This document shows, piece after piece, positions 14,558-22,962 of a stretch of DNA of 41,692 bases. The first letter of the stretch is position 1, and every line of letters begins with the position of its first letter. The position numbers and the translations under genes are program-made. Under the pieces are notes generated by a model. That model saw only the letters and a program-made list of their open reading frames with translations. It was not told the origin of the DNA and did not search any database. This stretch comes from JBBSWA01 sp038046485 (GTDB taxonomy: Archaea > Nanobdellota > Nanobdellia > Woesearchaeales > SM23-78): contig JBBSWA010000010.1 of assembly GCA_038046485.1 (NCBI GenBank), forward strand, positions 1 through 41,692, in the 5' to 3' direction.

Positions 14558-17338
14558 ATGTCTAAACAAAAGAAGCATTGGGTAAAACAGTTAGATCCTG
14601 AGCATATGATGGTTCTTATCTTGCTGGTGATTATTTTAATTGCTCTTGTTGTTCCTTTTGATGGTTCGATGAATCTAGGGGGCAAGGCAGGAAAGAAGCC
14701 AGTAATTCCTCTTTCAGCTTCACTCTACCTTTATGCAGCGAACTGGGCTAACGCTTACAATTTTTATGCAGGTTATCCGATGAAGGTGCTCGCTTGTATA
14801 CACAATGGAGCAAGCATAGATATGAAGGCAGGTCAGGGTTACCTGCTTACATTGGTTAATTCTCCAGATATTTATGGCATTAATACGGTTGATATATTTG
14901 CGGATGGAGTCCCAATTCCTACATCTGGGGATAAGTGTGTGCCTTTTGTCGTAAGGCCGAAGGCGGAGCCAGGTAATTATTTGATGGGTTGGGCTTTGAC
15001 TAAGGATGGTGCTTTTGTGCCGGGCAATTCAGAGGGTAAGGCGCAGGCTAGTTTGCAAGTAATTCTGTATGCTCCTCCTCCTTTTGAAACACCGAGCATT
15101 GGAGGCACGGACCAAGGGGATTTTGATTGTGGTGGGACTCATGTTTACAAGCTTACAGCTCCTCCGGGCAGTTTCATTGCTGGGAACTATGAGCCTTTAA
15201 AGGCTCAGCCCTTTGCAAAAGATAAGAAGCTGGTAATGGCAATTTTCCATTACGATCCTAAGATGATTCCAGATGCTACTTCAGTGGCTTGGTTTGAGAA
15301 GCAAGTAAAGGATATGGTTAGTGCAGGGGTAGATGTCATCTTGCCAGTTTATAGGGGATTCCCAAGTGCTCTTCACGCGGATAATGCTTGGGCGAATCAG
15401 GGCATCATGAATCTAGTGAGTGCTTTGCAAAAGGTGCGAGGAACTGGAGTGTCTGTTCCTAAGATAGGTTTGTTTTTTGATACAAAGATCTTTGCGAGTA
15501 ACCCGTATGGGGTTATAGAAATTCCGGGTTGTACAGGTGTTCAGAATGCAGGGATGAACAAGTACGTCTGGGGAATTTATAGGGATTTCTGGTCTATGGT
15601 GCCTCCGGACCTGCGCGCTCAGCTCCAGTTATCTACTGGAACAGCCAATATATTGGTAGTCAGTCCTAAAAAGAATGCTCAGGGAAAACCCTTAGTTCTT
15701 CCCACAGCTGGAGTGTTTGGGCCTATGTTTTTCGGTGGCGAGGGAGATTATGATTTTGTGGATACAGATTGGGCGTTGGCTCCAAATCAGTTCAATGGTG
15801 AGCTTACGACGTATGGTGCTGCTCTAAACGGCCCTCAATTCACGACGACAGTCGCTCAATTGGGTCCTGGTTTTGATAATTCGAATAGCAAAGGTGCTGC
15901 TCCCATGTTAAAAGATCGTGAGAATGGAGCGTTTTATGTGGGAGCTTGGGCGGCTCTTTTAGCAGATCCGAATGTGAGGAATCGGGTTATTTTGGAAACG
16001 TGGAATAATGATTATGAAGGTTCAGAATTGGATGAAACGGCTGAGTATGGTCGTAAGTTTATCACTCTAACCCGTGCTTTCGTTGATAAGTGGAAGGGCG
16101 CGAAAGATGATGCGGTGATTACAGCCAAGATTCCAGGAACGATGAATGTGGGTTCATCATACACCCTTATGATTACAGTTCAAAACTCAGGTACAACTTC
16201 TTGGTCTAAGGAGTTGGGTTACAAATTGGCTGTGTTAGAGTCAAACTGGGGTGTTAGTCGTGTGGATTTGGATTATTCAGAAAGCATTGCTCCTGGTAGT
16301 TCTAAGACATTCACGTTTTCGGTAGTGGCGCCCAGCACAGCGGGTAAGTATCCTTTAACAGTGCAAATGGTGCAGGAGCTCGGCAGTTATAAGGTTTCGT
16401 TTGGTAAGGTTCCGTCTACTGGCAAGAAAGAAAAATTGGTTGATGCGAGCACTACAGTTACGGTAAAGGCTCTTCCTCCCCAGAAGTGTAAAAAGGATGC
16501 GGATTGTCCAGGTCAGAAGTGTGTGGATAAGGTGTGTGTTTCAGTTTCAATTCTTACAGCAGCCCCGTCATGCGCAGACGGGATTAAGAATGGTCTAGAG
16601 TCAGATGTGGATTGTGGTCAGCCCTGCTTTCTCTGTGCAGATGGTAAGATGTGTACTATAGTCGGGGATTGCAAGAGCAATTCTTGTGTGAACGGAAAGT
16701 GTCAAGCAGCTAGTTGTGTTCCTAACTGTGAGAGTAAACTTTGCGGGGATGGTAATGGTTGTGGTGGTTTCTGCACTGTCCAGACATGCCCTGGAGATCA
16801 GGTCTGCGTGAATGGGAACTGTGCAGCTGGTTCTTCTACTGCTGTTTGTGGTAATGGTCAATGTGAGTCTAGTGAAAGTTGCAGCTCCTGTTCTTCTGAT
16901 TGTGGTTCTTGTGGTTCTGTGTGTGGAAATAGTCAATGCGAATCGAGCGAAACCTGTTCTTCATGTAGTGCAGACTGCGGTGCCTGTTCACCTCAGGTAG
17001 TTTGTGGCAATGGCAAGTGTGAGTCGGGTGAGACAAGCCAGTCTTGTCCTAAGGATTGCGTAACTACACCCACTGTTTCTTGCACAGATGGTGTTAAGAA
17101 TCAGGGAGAGTCGGATGTGGATTGTGGCGGTCCTTGTCCGGCTTGCGTAAATACGAAGAAATGCGTAAAGTCTAAGGATTGTAAGAGTGGTAACTGCATC
17201 AGTGGGGTTTGCAAGAGCAATTGCGCCGTTTCATTTGGAGGCAAATGCCCGAATGAGCGGGGTGGCACTAAGCAGTGTGGTTCTTCTGCTCATCAATTAG
17301 CAGGTTCGGATTGCTATTGGTGTTGTGTGCCGAATTAG
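14558..17338 (+). CDS. exported glycoside-hydrolase-like protein with Ig and cysteine-rich modules
   Basis: A 926-aa protein. Residues 18-38 are a single hydrophobic anchor (MVLILLVIILIALVVPF). Residues about 215-520 look like a TIM barrel of the GH99/GH71/DUF5010 type: LVMAIFHYDP, AGVDVILPVYRG, IGLFFDT, GPMFFGGEG and the late ETWNNDYEGSELDE strand, close to the 'ETWNE..EG' signature of those families. Residues about 525-620 resemble the NBR1-type Ig-like domain (NSGTTSW, SIAPGSSKTFTFSV). Residues about 640-926 are cysteine-rich: CKKDADCPGQKC knots, CADGIKN.ESDVDCG modules, three CGN(G/S)(Q/K)CES repeats and a final WCCVP module. Predicted surface polysaccharide binding or cleavage; the catalytic acids are not proven. 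Confidence 0.75.
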   Translation: MSKQKKHWVKQLDPEHMMVLILLVIILIALVVPFDGSMNLGGKAGKKPVIPLSASLYLYAANWANAYNFYAGYPMKVLACIHNGASIDMKAGQGYLLTLVNSPDIYGINTVDIFADGVPIPTSGDKCVPFVVRPKAEPGNYLMGWALTKDGAFVPGNSEGKAQASLQVILYAPPPFETPSIGGTDQGDFDCGGTHVYKLTAPPGSFIAGNYEPLKAQPFAKDKKLVMAIFHYDPKMIPDATSVAWFEKQVKDMVSAGVDVILPVYRGFPSALHADNAWANQGIMNLVSALQKVRGTGVSVPKIGLFFDTKIFASNPYGVIEIPGCTGVQNAGMNKYVWGIYRDFWSMVPPDLRAQLQLSTGTANILVVSPKKNAQGKPLVLPTAGVFGPMFFGGEGDYDFVDTDWALAPNQFNGELTTYGAALNGPQFTTTVAQLGPGFDNSNSKGAAPMLKDRENGAFYVGAWAALLADPNVRNRVILETWNNDYEGSELDETAEYGRKFITLTRAFVDKWKGAKDDAVITAKIPGTMNVGSSYTLMITVQNSGTTSWSKELGYKLAVLESNWGVSRVDLDYSESIAPGSSKTFTFSVVAPSTAGKYPLTVQMVQELGSYKVSFGKVPSTGKKEKLVDASTTVTVKALPPQKCKKDADCPGQKCVDKVCVSVSILTAAPSCADGIKNGLESDVDCGQPCFLCADGKMCTIVGDCKSNSCVNGKCQAASCVPNCESKLCGDGNGCGGFCTVQTCPGDQVCVNGNCAAGSSTAVCGNGQCESSESCSSCSSDCGSCGSVCGNSQCESSETCSSCSADCGACSPQVVCGNGKCESGETSQSCPKDCVTTPTVSCTDGVKNQGESDVDCGGPCPACVNTKKCVKSKDCKSGNCISGVCKSNCAVSFGGKCPNERGGTKQCGSSAHQLAGSDCYWCCVPN

Positions 17339-17407
17339 TTCATTTTAGCTCATTCAGAAAGATATATAATAATCAGAATACAGATTTCGGGGGTATGCTC
17401 CACTTTT

Positions 17408-18166
17408 TTACAACGTCAAGAATCGATTGATGATTTTAGCCAATGTTTTGGGTCGTTGATCAGGGATGTAATGGCTTGCTTTCTCTAGGGCAACGATGAG
17501 GTTGGGTTTTAAGATTTTCTTGTTTTTGTAGCGCTCGAGTTGTTCATAGGGGTACTGGTAAAGTTTCACAAGAAGGTCTTGTTTCCCGTATACAAGTAAG
17601 GTGGGAACAGATAGAATAGGGATTTGGAAGGGTTTCTTGAGGACATCATATCCCGCATGAAGCCAACTATGAAGGGGTGCTAAGCGTAGAAGTTCATGTG
17701 TACTAGGAATTTTGTGAAGTATCTTCTGGAGGAGCTCTCGAGGACGAGCATTGTGGAGGAGGTATCGGAATACTTTTTTGCCCCATTTTTTTAAGTGAGA
17801 AACCCGAGGGATCAAGGGGGGTGCAATCAGGATCAGTTTCTCCACAGGAAATCCTTCTTGGAGCAGTTGCAAGGCTAAGTAGGCTCCAAGGCTTTGTCCA
17901 ACGACAACAGGGTTTTTGAGGTCGTTTTTCTCTACAAATTTTTTAATAAGCTGGGTGTATTGTTTCATCTTGTGTTGGCCGTATTTGGGCATTTGCAGAG
18001 CCCAGCACTTGTATTTAGAAGAGATGTGGGGCAAAACCCTCTTCCAGATGCTTAAATCTGTGTTAAGGCCGTGTAAGAAGAGGATGTGCTTTTTTCCCCG
18101 TCCTTTAGAAGTATAGGGCAATCTATGTCCAGAGACCAGATCGATAAAAGTTTTGAGGTTGTTCAC
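17408..18166 (-). CDS. alpha/beta hydrolase
   Basis: A 252-aa soluble hydrolase. HILFLHGLNT holds the oxyanion-hole HG. GQSLGAYLALQL is the nucleophile elbow (Ser in GxSxG). VYGKQDLLV carries the likely acid Asp, and ASHYIPDQRP the catalytic His. Length fits a minimal esterase or lipase-like member. Substrate is unknown. Promoter: GTTTAAAA on the minus strand (18192-18199), 26 nt before the ATG, in a divergent region shared with lonB. The 69-bp gap to the convergent 926-aa gene shows only AT-rich sequence. Confidence 0.85.
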   Translation of the reverse strand: MNNLKTFIDLVSGHRLPYTSKGRGKKHILFLHGLNTDLSIWKRVLPHISSKYKCWALQMPKYGQHKMKQYTQLIKKFVEKNDLKNPVVVGQSLGAYLALQLLQEGFPVEKLILIAPPLIPRVSHLKKWGKKVFRYLLHNARPRELLQKILHKIPSTHELLRLAPLHSWLHAGYDVLKKPFQIPILSVPTLLVYGKQDLLVKLYQYPYEQLERYKNKKILKPNLIVALEKASHYIPDQRPKTLAKIINRFLTL

Positions 18167-18187
18167 GGCCTTTTTACTAAGATATCC

Positions 18188-18264
18188 AGCCTTTTAAACG
18201 TTATGGATGATCAGTCATCGTCGATAACACAGGGAGCCCAAGATCCAGAATGTTTAAAAAGGCT
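18188..18264. promoter_or_regulatory. divergent promoter region built as a nested inverted repeat
   Basis: AGCCTTTTAAAC (18188-18199) and GTTTAAAAAGGCT (18252-18264) are inverted copies with one indel. They contain the two oppositely directed TATA boxes of the hydrolase and lonB. Between them, GTTAT/ATAAC (18200-18204, 18224-18228) encloses GATGA-tcag-TCATC (18206-18219). The symmetry suggests a shared operator or a cruciform. Confidence 0.6.
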
Positions 18265-18282
18265 TTATCTATTCACCTCATC

Positions 18283-20310
18283 ATGGCTTCTGAGTTTAAG
18301 CGTCAGAATTCTGCAAGACCAAGCAGAGGTACGAATAACAGAATTCTGAGCGTGCTCAAGCCCAAGAAACGTTCGACGTTTCTGGGCGCCGAAAAGCAAT
18401 CTTTTCGTGCGAACAGCGTATCGAATAAGACGGCAAAGCCGTCCAAGGAAAAGCTGTTCTTTACATTCAAGACGACAAAGGACATTCAGGTTTCAGATCG
18501 GATCATTGATCAGGTGATCGGCCAGGAAGATGCGGTGAATGTGGTAAAGAAGGCCTCCGAACAGCGTCGTCATGTCTTATTAATTGGTGAGCCAGGTACA
18601 GGTAAGTCCATGTTGGGTTTAGCCCTAGCAGAACTTCTTCCGAAAGAAAAGTTGGTGGATATTCTTTCCTATCCAAATCCAAACGATGAATATGCTCCCT
18701 TGATAAAAACCCTTCCAGCAGGACGTGGCCGAGAAATTGTCATGCAGGCTCGTTTTCAGGGGGCGAGTTTATTTCGAAATCAGAATGTGCTCATGTTCAT
18801 CATTGCGATTATATCCATGCTCGTGCCATGGTGGGTTCGTGCCAAGTACAATTCAGATGTGATGTTTGCCGCCTTTTTCTTGGGAGGCATGATCTTTCTA
18901 GCAGCCTTTGTCATCTTTTTAAATATAGGCAAGAAGATGAATGGAAAGGTTCTTTTGCCCCGGTTAATTGTGGATAACTTCCGGCGTCAGCACGCCCCAT
19001 TTTATGATGCAACAGGTGCTCACGCAGGAGCTTTATTGGGGGATATCTTGCACGATCCATTTCAAACGGGTGGCTTAGGCACGCCGGCTCATGAGCGCGT
19101 CGTTGCAGGTATGATCCATAAGGCGCACATGGGCGTTTTATTCATTGATGAAATTGCAACGTTACAGCCGAGTACTCAGCAAGAGCTTTTAACAGCGTTG
19201 CAAGAGGGTAAGTTTGCCATCACAGGTCAATCTGAGCGATCTGCAGGAGCCATGGTACGTACCGAGGCTGTGCCGTGTAGTTTTGTCTTGCTCGCAGCAG
19301 GAAACGTGGAAACCGTTAGGCATATGCATCCAGCGTTAAGATCACGTATTCGAGGATATGGTTATGAAGTGTTTATGAAGGATACGATTGAGGATACGCC
19401 TGAAAACAGGAAGAAAATTTCTATTTTCGTAGCGCAAGAGGTGCGTAAGGATAAGAAGATTCCTCATTTTACCTGGGAGGGCGTGCAGTACATGATTGAG
19501 GAGGCGCGTCGTCGAGCAAATAGAAAGGGTCATTTAACACTTAGATTAAGAGAATTAGGTGGGCTCATCCGTGCAGCAGGAGACGTTGCCGTTGAACAAA
19601 AGGCTGCCTTTGTGGAAAAAAAGCATATTCTAATTGCTAAGAAAACTGCTCGAGGTTTAGAAGAGCAAATCGCAGATAAGTTTATCGAGCAAAAGAAAGA
19701 GTATGAAGTCATCGTGGTGACCGGTAAAAAAGTAGGACGGGTAAATGGTCTTGCAGTAATTGGCTCCGGTAGTTCATATTCTGGCATTGTGCTCCCTATT
19801 GAATCCGAAATCACGCCAGGTGGAAAGGATAGCCAGATCATGGCAACAGGTAAATTAGGGGAGATTGCAAAGGAGGCCATCATTAATGTCTCTGCAATTG
19901 TGAAAAAGTTTTTCGGTTTGGATATCCAGGGTAAATACGACATTTATGTTCAGTTTTTGCAGACGTATGAAGGCGTGGAAGGAGACAGTGCAAGTATTGC
20001 GGTGGCTACTTCAATCATCAGTGCTTTGAAGGGAATTCCAATAAAACAGTCCATTGCCATGACAGGTTCCTTGTCGGTCCGAGGAGAAGTCCTCCCTGTG
20101 GGGGGTGTAAGCAGTAAGGTAGAGGCGGCTATTGAAGCCGGTTTGCAGCAGGTGCTCGTTCCAAAGAGCAATCTAAAAGACATCGTAGTGGATGCAGATC
20201 GCTTGAAAAAGATCAAGATCATTCCCGTTGAAAACATCAAGGAAGTATTGAAGGAAGCCTTGGATTGGAAGGGCAAAGAGGATGTGTTGCGTAAGATTTT
20301 AAAAGCATGA
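18283..20310 (+). CDS. lonB: archaeal LonB membrane-bound ATP-dependent protease
   Basis: A 675-aa protein from ATG 18283; the box TTTAAAAA ends 23 nt upstream, and the earlier ATG at 18250 overlaps that box. Walker A is GEPGTGKS (residues about 102-109). Two transmembrane helices (NVLMFIIAIISMLVPWW, FAAFFLGGMIFLAAFVIFL) are inserted in the AAA+ module, as in archaeal LonB. Walker B is VLFIDEIA. The C-terminal protease domain has Ser569 (GDSAS) and Lys612 (SSKVEA), spaced 43 residues as in Lon Ser-Lys dyads. It degrades unfolded and regulatory membrane or cytosolic proteins. A ferredoxin gene follows 16 bp later, probably co-transcribed. Confidence 0.97.
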   Translation: MASEFKRQNSARPSRGTNNRILSVLKPKKRSTFLGAEKQSFRANSVSNKTAKPSKEKLFFTFKTTKDIQVSDRIIDQVIGQEDAVNVVKKASEQRRHVLLIGEPGTGKSMLGLALAELLPKEKLVDILSYPNPNDEYAPLIKTLPAGRGREIVMQARFQGASLFRNQNVLMFIIAIISMLVPWWVRAKYNSDVMFAAFFLGGMIFLAAFVIFLNIGKKMNGKVLLPRLIVDNFRRQHAPFYDATGAHAGALLGDILHDPFQTGGLGTPAHERVVAGMIHKAHMGVLFIDEIATLQPSTQQELLTALQEGKFAITGQSERSAGAMVRTEAVPCSFVLLAAGNVETVRHMHPALRSRIRGYGYEVFMKDTIEDTPENRKKISIFVAQEVRKDKKIPHFTWEGVQYMIEEARRRANRKGHLTLRLRELGGLIRAAGDVAVEQKAAFVEKKHILIAKKTARGLEEQIADKFIEQKKEYEVIVVTGKKVGRVNGLAVIGSGSSYSGIVLPIESEITPGGKDSQIMATGKLGEIAKEAIINVSAIVKKFFGLDIQGKYDIYVQFLQTYEGVEGDSASIAVATSIISALKGIPIKQSIAMTGSLSVRGEVLPVGGVSSKVEAAIEAGLQQVLVPKSNLKDIVVDADRLKKIKIIPVENIKEVLKEALDWKGKEDVLRKILKA

Positions 20311-20326
20311 AGGATTAGAGTTAAAA

Positions 20327-20575
20327 ATGACAAAGTACAAAATCATCTATGACTATGAAACCTGCATTGGCGTCTTTGCGTGCATTGAGGCAGCTAAGAA
20401 GTTCTGGGTAAAGTCTAAGAAGGATGAGGGTAAAGTGGACCTGAAAGGGGGTAAATTAAACCCTAAAACAGGCAAGTACGAGTTAATCATAGATGAGAAG
20501 GACTTCAAGGCGATGAACGAGTCTGCGCAAGTGTGTCCTGTTCTTGCAATCCAGGTTGAGAAGGTAAAAGATTAA
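20327..20575 (+). CDS. single-cluster ferredoxin-like protein with three cysteines
   Basis: An 82-aa protein. CIGVFACIEA followed by AQVCPVLAI matches the single-cluster ferredoxin pattern (CIGCGxC ... CPV), but the second cysteine of the usual CxxCxxC is replaced by Val, leaving C-x5-C and CP. That is the pattern of [3Fe-4S] ferredoxins, or of a [4Fe-4S] cluster with a non-Cys ligand. A loop of about 30 residues rich in Lys and Gly is inserted before the last Cys. It sits 16 bp after lonB with no separate promoter seen, and ends 2 bp from the convergent Lrp gene. Confidence 0.8.
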   Translation: MTKYKIIYDYETCIGVFACIEAAKKFWVKSKKDEGKVDLKGGKLNPKTGKYELIIDEKDFKAMNESAQVCPVLAIQVEKVKD

Positions 20576-20577
20576 GA

Positions 20578-21024
20578 TTAATGGATGACGATGAGGCTTT
20601 GTGTCTTTTCAATTCCTTCTAGAAGTTGGAGTTTTCCTAGTAGAACTTGGTCGAATTCGTGTACATCTTTGACGCGAATCACTGCTACGAGATCGGTGCC
20701 GCCGCTTACAATATCGGCTTTCTCAACGAAGTCGAATTTCTTGATTTCTCGCAACAGATCATACTGGGTTCGTTTCTTTTCTTTAAGCAGGGGGAGACTG
20801 GCTGTGACGAGTATATAGGCGACAAAGCTTTTTTCTATCTTGTGGGGGTCGAGTTCAATCGTGTATTTTCGGATGATGCCTTCTTCTTTTAGTTTTTTGA
20901 TGCGGTGGTGTACAGTTGTAACAGGCAGCAAGACCTTCTTGGCGATCTGTCTTGTGGTGTAGTCTGCGTGTTCTTTTAGGATATCGAGGATTTTCCAGTC
21001 TTTCTCGTCTAATGCATAGGTCAT
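20578..21024 (-). CDS. Lrp/AsnC-family transcriptional regulator
   Basis: A 148-aa protein starting at MTYALDEKDW. An N-terminal helix-turn-helix (LDEKDWKILDILKEHADYT then IAKKVLLPVTTVHHRIKKL) and a C-terminal RAM-type alpha/beta domain (KADIVSGGTDLVAVIRV, IEKTQSLIV) give the full Lrp architecture. Such proteins sense amino acids and form dimers or octamers. An upstream in-frame ATG at 21042 is possible, but the shorter start matches the family N-terminus. Palindromes ACATATGT and ACAATATTGT just upstream are good candidates for autoregulation. Confidence 0.9.
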   Translation of the reverse strand: MTYALDEKDWKILDILKEHADYTTRQIAKKVLLPVTTVHHRIKKLKEEGIIRKYTIELDPHKIEKSFVAYILVTASLPLLKEKKRTQYDLLREIKKFDFVEKADIVSGGTDLVAVIRVKDVHEFDQVLLGKLQLLEGIEKTQSLIVIH

Positions 21025-21030
21025 AATGGA

Positions 21031-21048
21031 ACATATGTACAATATTGT
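21031..21048. promoter_or_regulatory. palindromic putative operator upstream of the Lrp gene
   Basis: ACATATGT (21031-21038) and ACAATATTGT (21039-21048) are adjacent perfect palindromes directly before the regulator's start. Lrp-family proteins typically bind AT-rich dyads and repress their own genes. The divergent unknown gene starts 100 bp away and could share control. Confidence 0.5.
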
Positions 21049-21150
21049 ATTAATATCTTTCTATTTATTGCCATTTTTACAACAAAATATTGGATATTTA
21101 TTTATATAATGACAACTATATGGTAGTTAAAACAATAAAAGGTGATTAAA

Positions 21151-21684
21151 ATGGAAACATTTGACGCAGTAAAAGATGAACTCAGTCAGATAGCCCTAAC
21201 ATTGGCTGTAGAGCATGGCATGGTCTACAAAAGAGGCTCTGATGTCCCAGTTACCTACGAAGAAAGATTGGATTGTGTTCAGAGGATAACTGTGCCTCAC
21301 GAATTGGTTGGTTTAATAAGAAAGTTTGGGTATAGCCCATCATCTCATGTTGATGCTTTAGCTAGTGTGGTTGAGATCCCAGGTTATAGAGACGATGTAC
21401 CCTTTACTGTTCTGAAGGCTGAAGGAATATTGGCGAAGTTAGCTGATCTGCGTGAATCAAGAGGAAAAGAAGTGGTGTCTCTATTACTTGAGCAACTAAT
21501 AAAAATCCCTGCCCTAGAACATGTCCAACGTATCGCTAGTCCTGAAGGGGAAAAACACGTCTTGTATCCTGCAGGCATATATCGGGGCCACCTAGATTAC
21601 TATAGACGTCTTCCTGAATCTTCCGTACGCAGACAGGAGTTTACCTTACAAAAAGCGCAAGAATTGCTTGGAAGAAAGGATTAA
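21151..21684 (+). CDS. hypothetical protein (177 aa)
   Basis: No family recognised. Mostly helical, soluble, with no signal or transmembrane helix. ATG 21151 is preferred over the in-frame GTG at 21142 because GGTGAT sits 5 nt before it, a Shine-Dalgarno also used by the next two genes. TTTATATA at 21101-21108 then gives a leader of about 20 nt. It precedes the DNA ligase and HD genes on the same strand, but a separate promoter lies between. Confidence 0.65.
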   Translation: METFDAVKDELSQIALTLAVEHGMVYKRGSDVPVTYEERLDCVQRITVPHELVGLIRKFGYSPSSHVDALASVVEIPGYRDDVPFTVLKAEGILAKLADLRESRGKEVVSLLLEQLIKIPALEHVQRIASPEGEKHVLYPAGIYRGHLDYYRRLPESSVRRQEFTLQKAQELLGRKD

Positions 21685-21763
21685 AAAACATATGTTGTAG
21701 GGGACTATTAATTTTTTTGACCAAATTCTATATCTTTAATCATTAGTCTAAAATACATAAAAT

Positions 21764-21794
21764 GTGGTGAATTACATCACCACGATATTATATA
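21764..21794 (+). promoter_or_regulatory. promoter with adjacent hairpin upstream of the DNA ligase
   Basis: GTGGTGA-attaca-TCACCAC (21764-21783) is a perfect 7-bp inverted repeat directly against the TATA box ATTATATA (21787-21794). The position over the BRE fits an operator. The rest of gap 21685-21842 is AT-rich without recognisable features. Confidence 0.5.
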
Positions 21795-21842
21795 TGCCTC
21801 ACCGTGTTTTAGAGGAGTATGAAAAACACACAGGTGATCGAA

Positions 21843-22961
21843 ATGAATCAAAACCCAATCATAGGAAAGTTTATCCCGACCATGCAGCCTTCATATGCTA
21901 CACCGGAAGCGGTCATGCAGGCACACGGAACCACGTTTGCGGATGTCAAGTATGATGGTTACCGTGTTCAGCTCCATAAAAGCAAGCACGGCCTCGTAAT
22001 TTACACTCGAAATGGGAATGAGTTGAATTACACGTGCTATCCAGACATTCTAAGGCTTGCAGAAAAATTGCCCTTAGGTATTTTTGAAGCAGAACTCGTA
22101 GGAGAAGGTTCTTCACATAAGGAAGTTTTTGATCATGTAAAGGCCCGTTTCAGAAGAAAGGGAATAAAAGACGAAACGATCCAAGATTATCTTCGCAGTG
22201 GCATTGTAAAAGAAGTGCCTTTGTCCTTGCGCCTTTTTGATGTGTTATGTTTGGAAGGCAATGGCATGATGTCCGTTCCTTATGAAATTCGAAGAGTGGC
22301 TGTTGAAGCCTTAGGAACGCGTGGCCTTGAACCAGCCGAAACAGAAAAAATAACCAGCCAAGGTGAATTAGAAGCCTTGCTCTCAGCGACGTTCAAAGGC
22401 CAGCAAGAAGGCCGAGTTTGCAAGAACCCCACTTCTCTTTACAGATCAGGTCAAGAGACAATAGATTGGGTGAAGTTCAAGCGTTCAGAAACCTTGGACT
22501 TGGCAGTAGTAGGTTTCTATCAAAATGAAAACTATGCAAAAGGCTTGCCATTTACTTCAGTGCTCTGTGCTGCTTACAACGAAAAGACAGGGCTTTACGA
22601 AACCCTAGGTAAGATCGGGGTTACTCGAAATGGCTTGGCCAATGAAATCCAAGCTCAGATAGGTCAGCATACCCAGCCTTGGCGAAACAATAAGGTTGTG
22701 TTTTCAGAAAAGCTGGACAGACCTGCTTATGAGCGTTTTGTGCCAGATGTCTTCATTGATCCAGATAAGTCTTTGGTTATGGAAGTCAAGGCGATGAACC
22801 TTCAATTTACCAATAATTGGCAGACCTGCGGTTACATGGATGGTAAATCCTTCTCAATGAGAATTGGTTATGCCCATCAATTGCGTCCAGACAAGAGTCC
22901 AAAGCAGGCGACGAAGACCAGCACCATTCGTACGTTATACAAATTACAAGAAGGTGAATAA
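21843..22961 (+). CDS. small ATP-dependent DNA ligase
   Basis: A 372-aa nucleotidyltransferase. Motif I is KYDGYR with adenylated Lys36, motif III FEAELVG, motif IIIa SLRLFDVL, motif IV EGRVCKNP and motif V WVKFKR. The C-terminal OB-fold ends with a motif VI-like LRPDKSP. It lacks the roughly 200-residue N-terminal DNA-binding domain of the standard archaeal replicative ligase (about 560 aa). It may therefore be a second, repair or mobile-element ligase, or the sole ligase of a reduced genome. ATG 21843 has GGTGAT upstream. An ATG at 21819 fits a leaderless start and would add 8 residues. The HD gene begins 1 bp after its stop. Confidence 0.9.
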   Translation: MNQNPIIGKFIPTMQPSYATPEAVMQAHGTTFADVKYDGYRVQLHKSKHGLVIYTRNGNELNYTCYPDILRLAEKLPLGIFEAELVGEGSSHKEVFDHVKARFRRKGIKDETIQDYLRSGIVKEVPLSLRLFDVLCLEGNGMMSVPYEIRRVAVEALGTRGLEPAETEKITSQGELEALLSATFKGQQEGRVCKNPTSLYRSGQETIDWVKFKRSETLDLAVVGFYQNENYAKGLPFTSVLCAAYNEKTGLYETLGKIGVTRNGLANEIQAQIGQHTQPWRNNKVVFSEKLDRPAYERFVPDVFIDPDKSLVMEVKAMNLQFTNNWQTCGYMDGKSFSMRIGYAHQLRPDKSPKQATKTSTIRTLYKLQEGE

Positions 22962-22962
22962 G

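Noticed and set aside
16601..16936. 111-codon Thr-rich minus-strand frame
   Set aside because: Shadow of the cysteine-rich repeats of the 926-aa gene; Thr richness is the complement of Gly/Cys codons.
19530..19943. 137-codon open frame opposite lonB
   Set aside because: Antisense to the conserved Lon protease domain; composition is that of a shadow frame (many Ser, Thr, Pro) and no promoter is visible.
22864..22962. Upstream extension of the HD protein
   Set aside because: It overlaps the coding end of the DNA ligase in another frame; ATG 22963 has GGTGA at the right distance.
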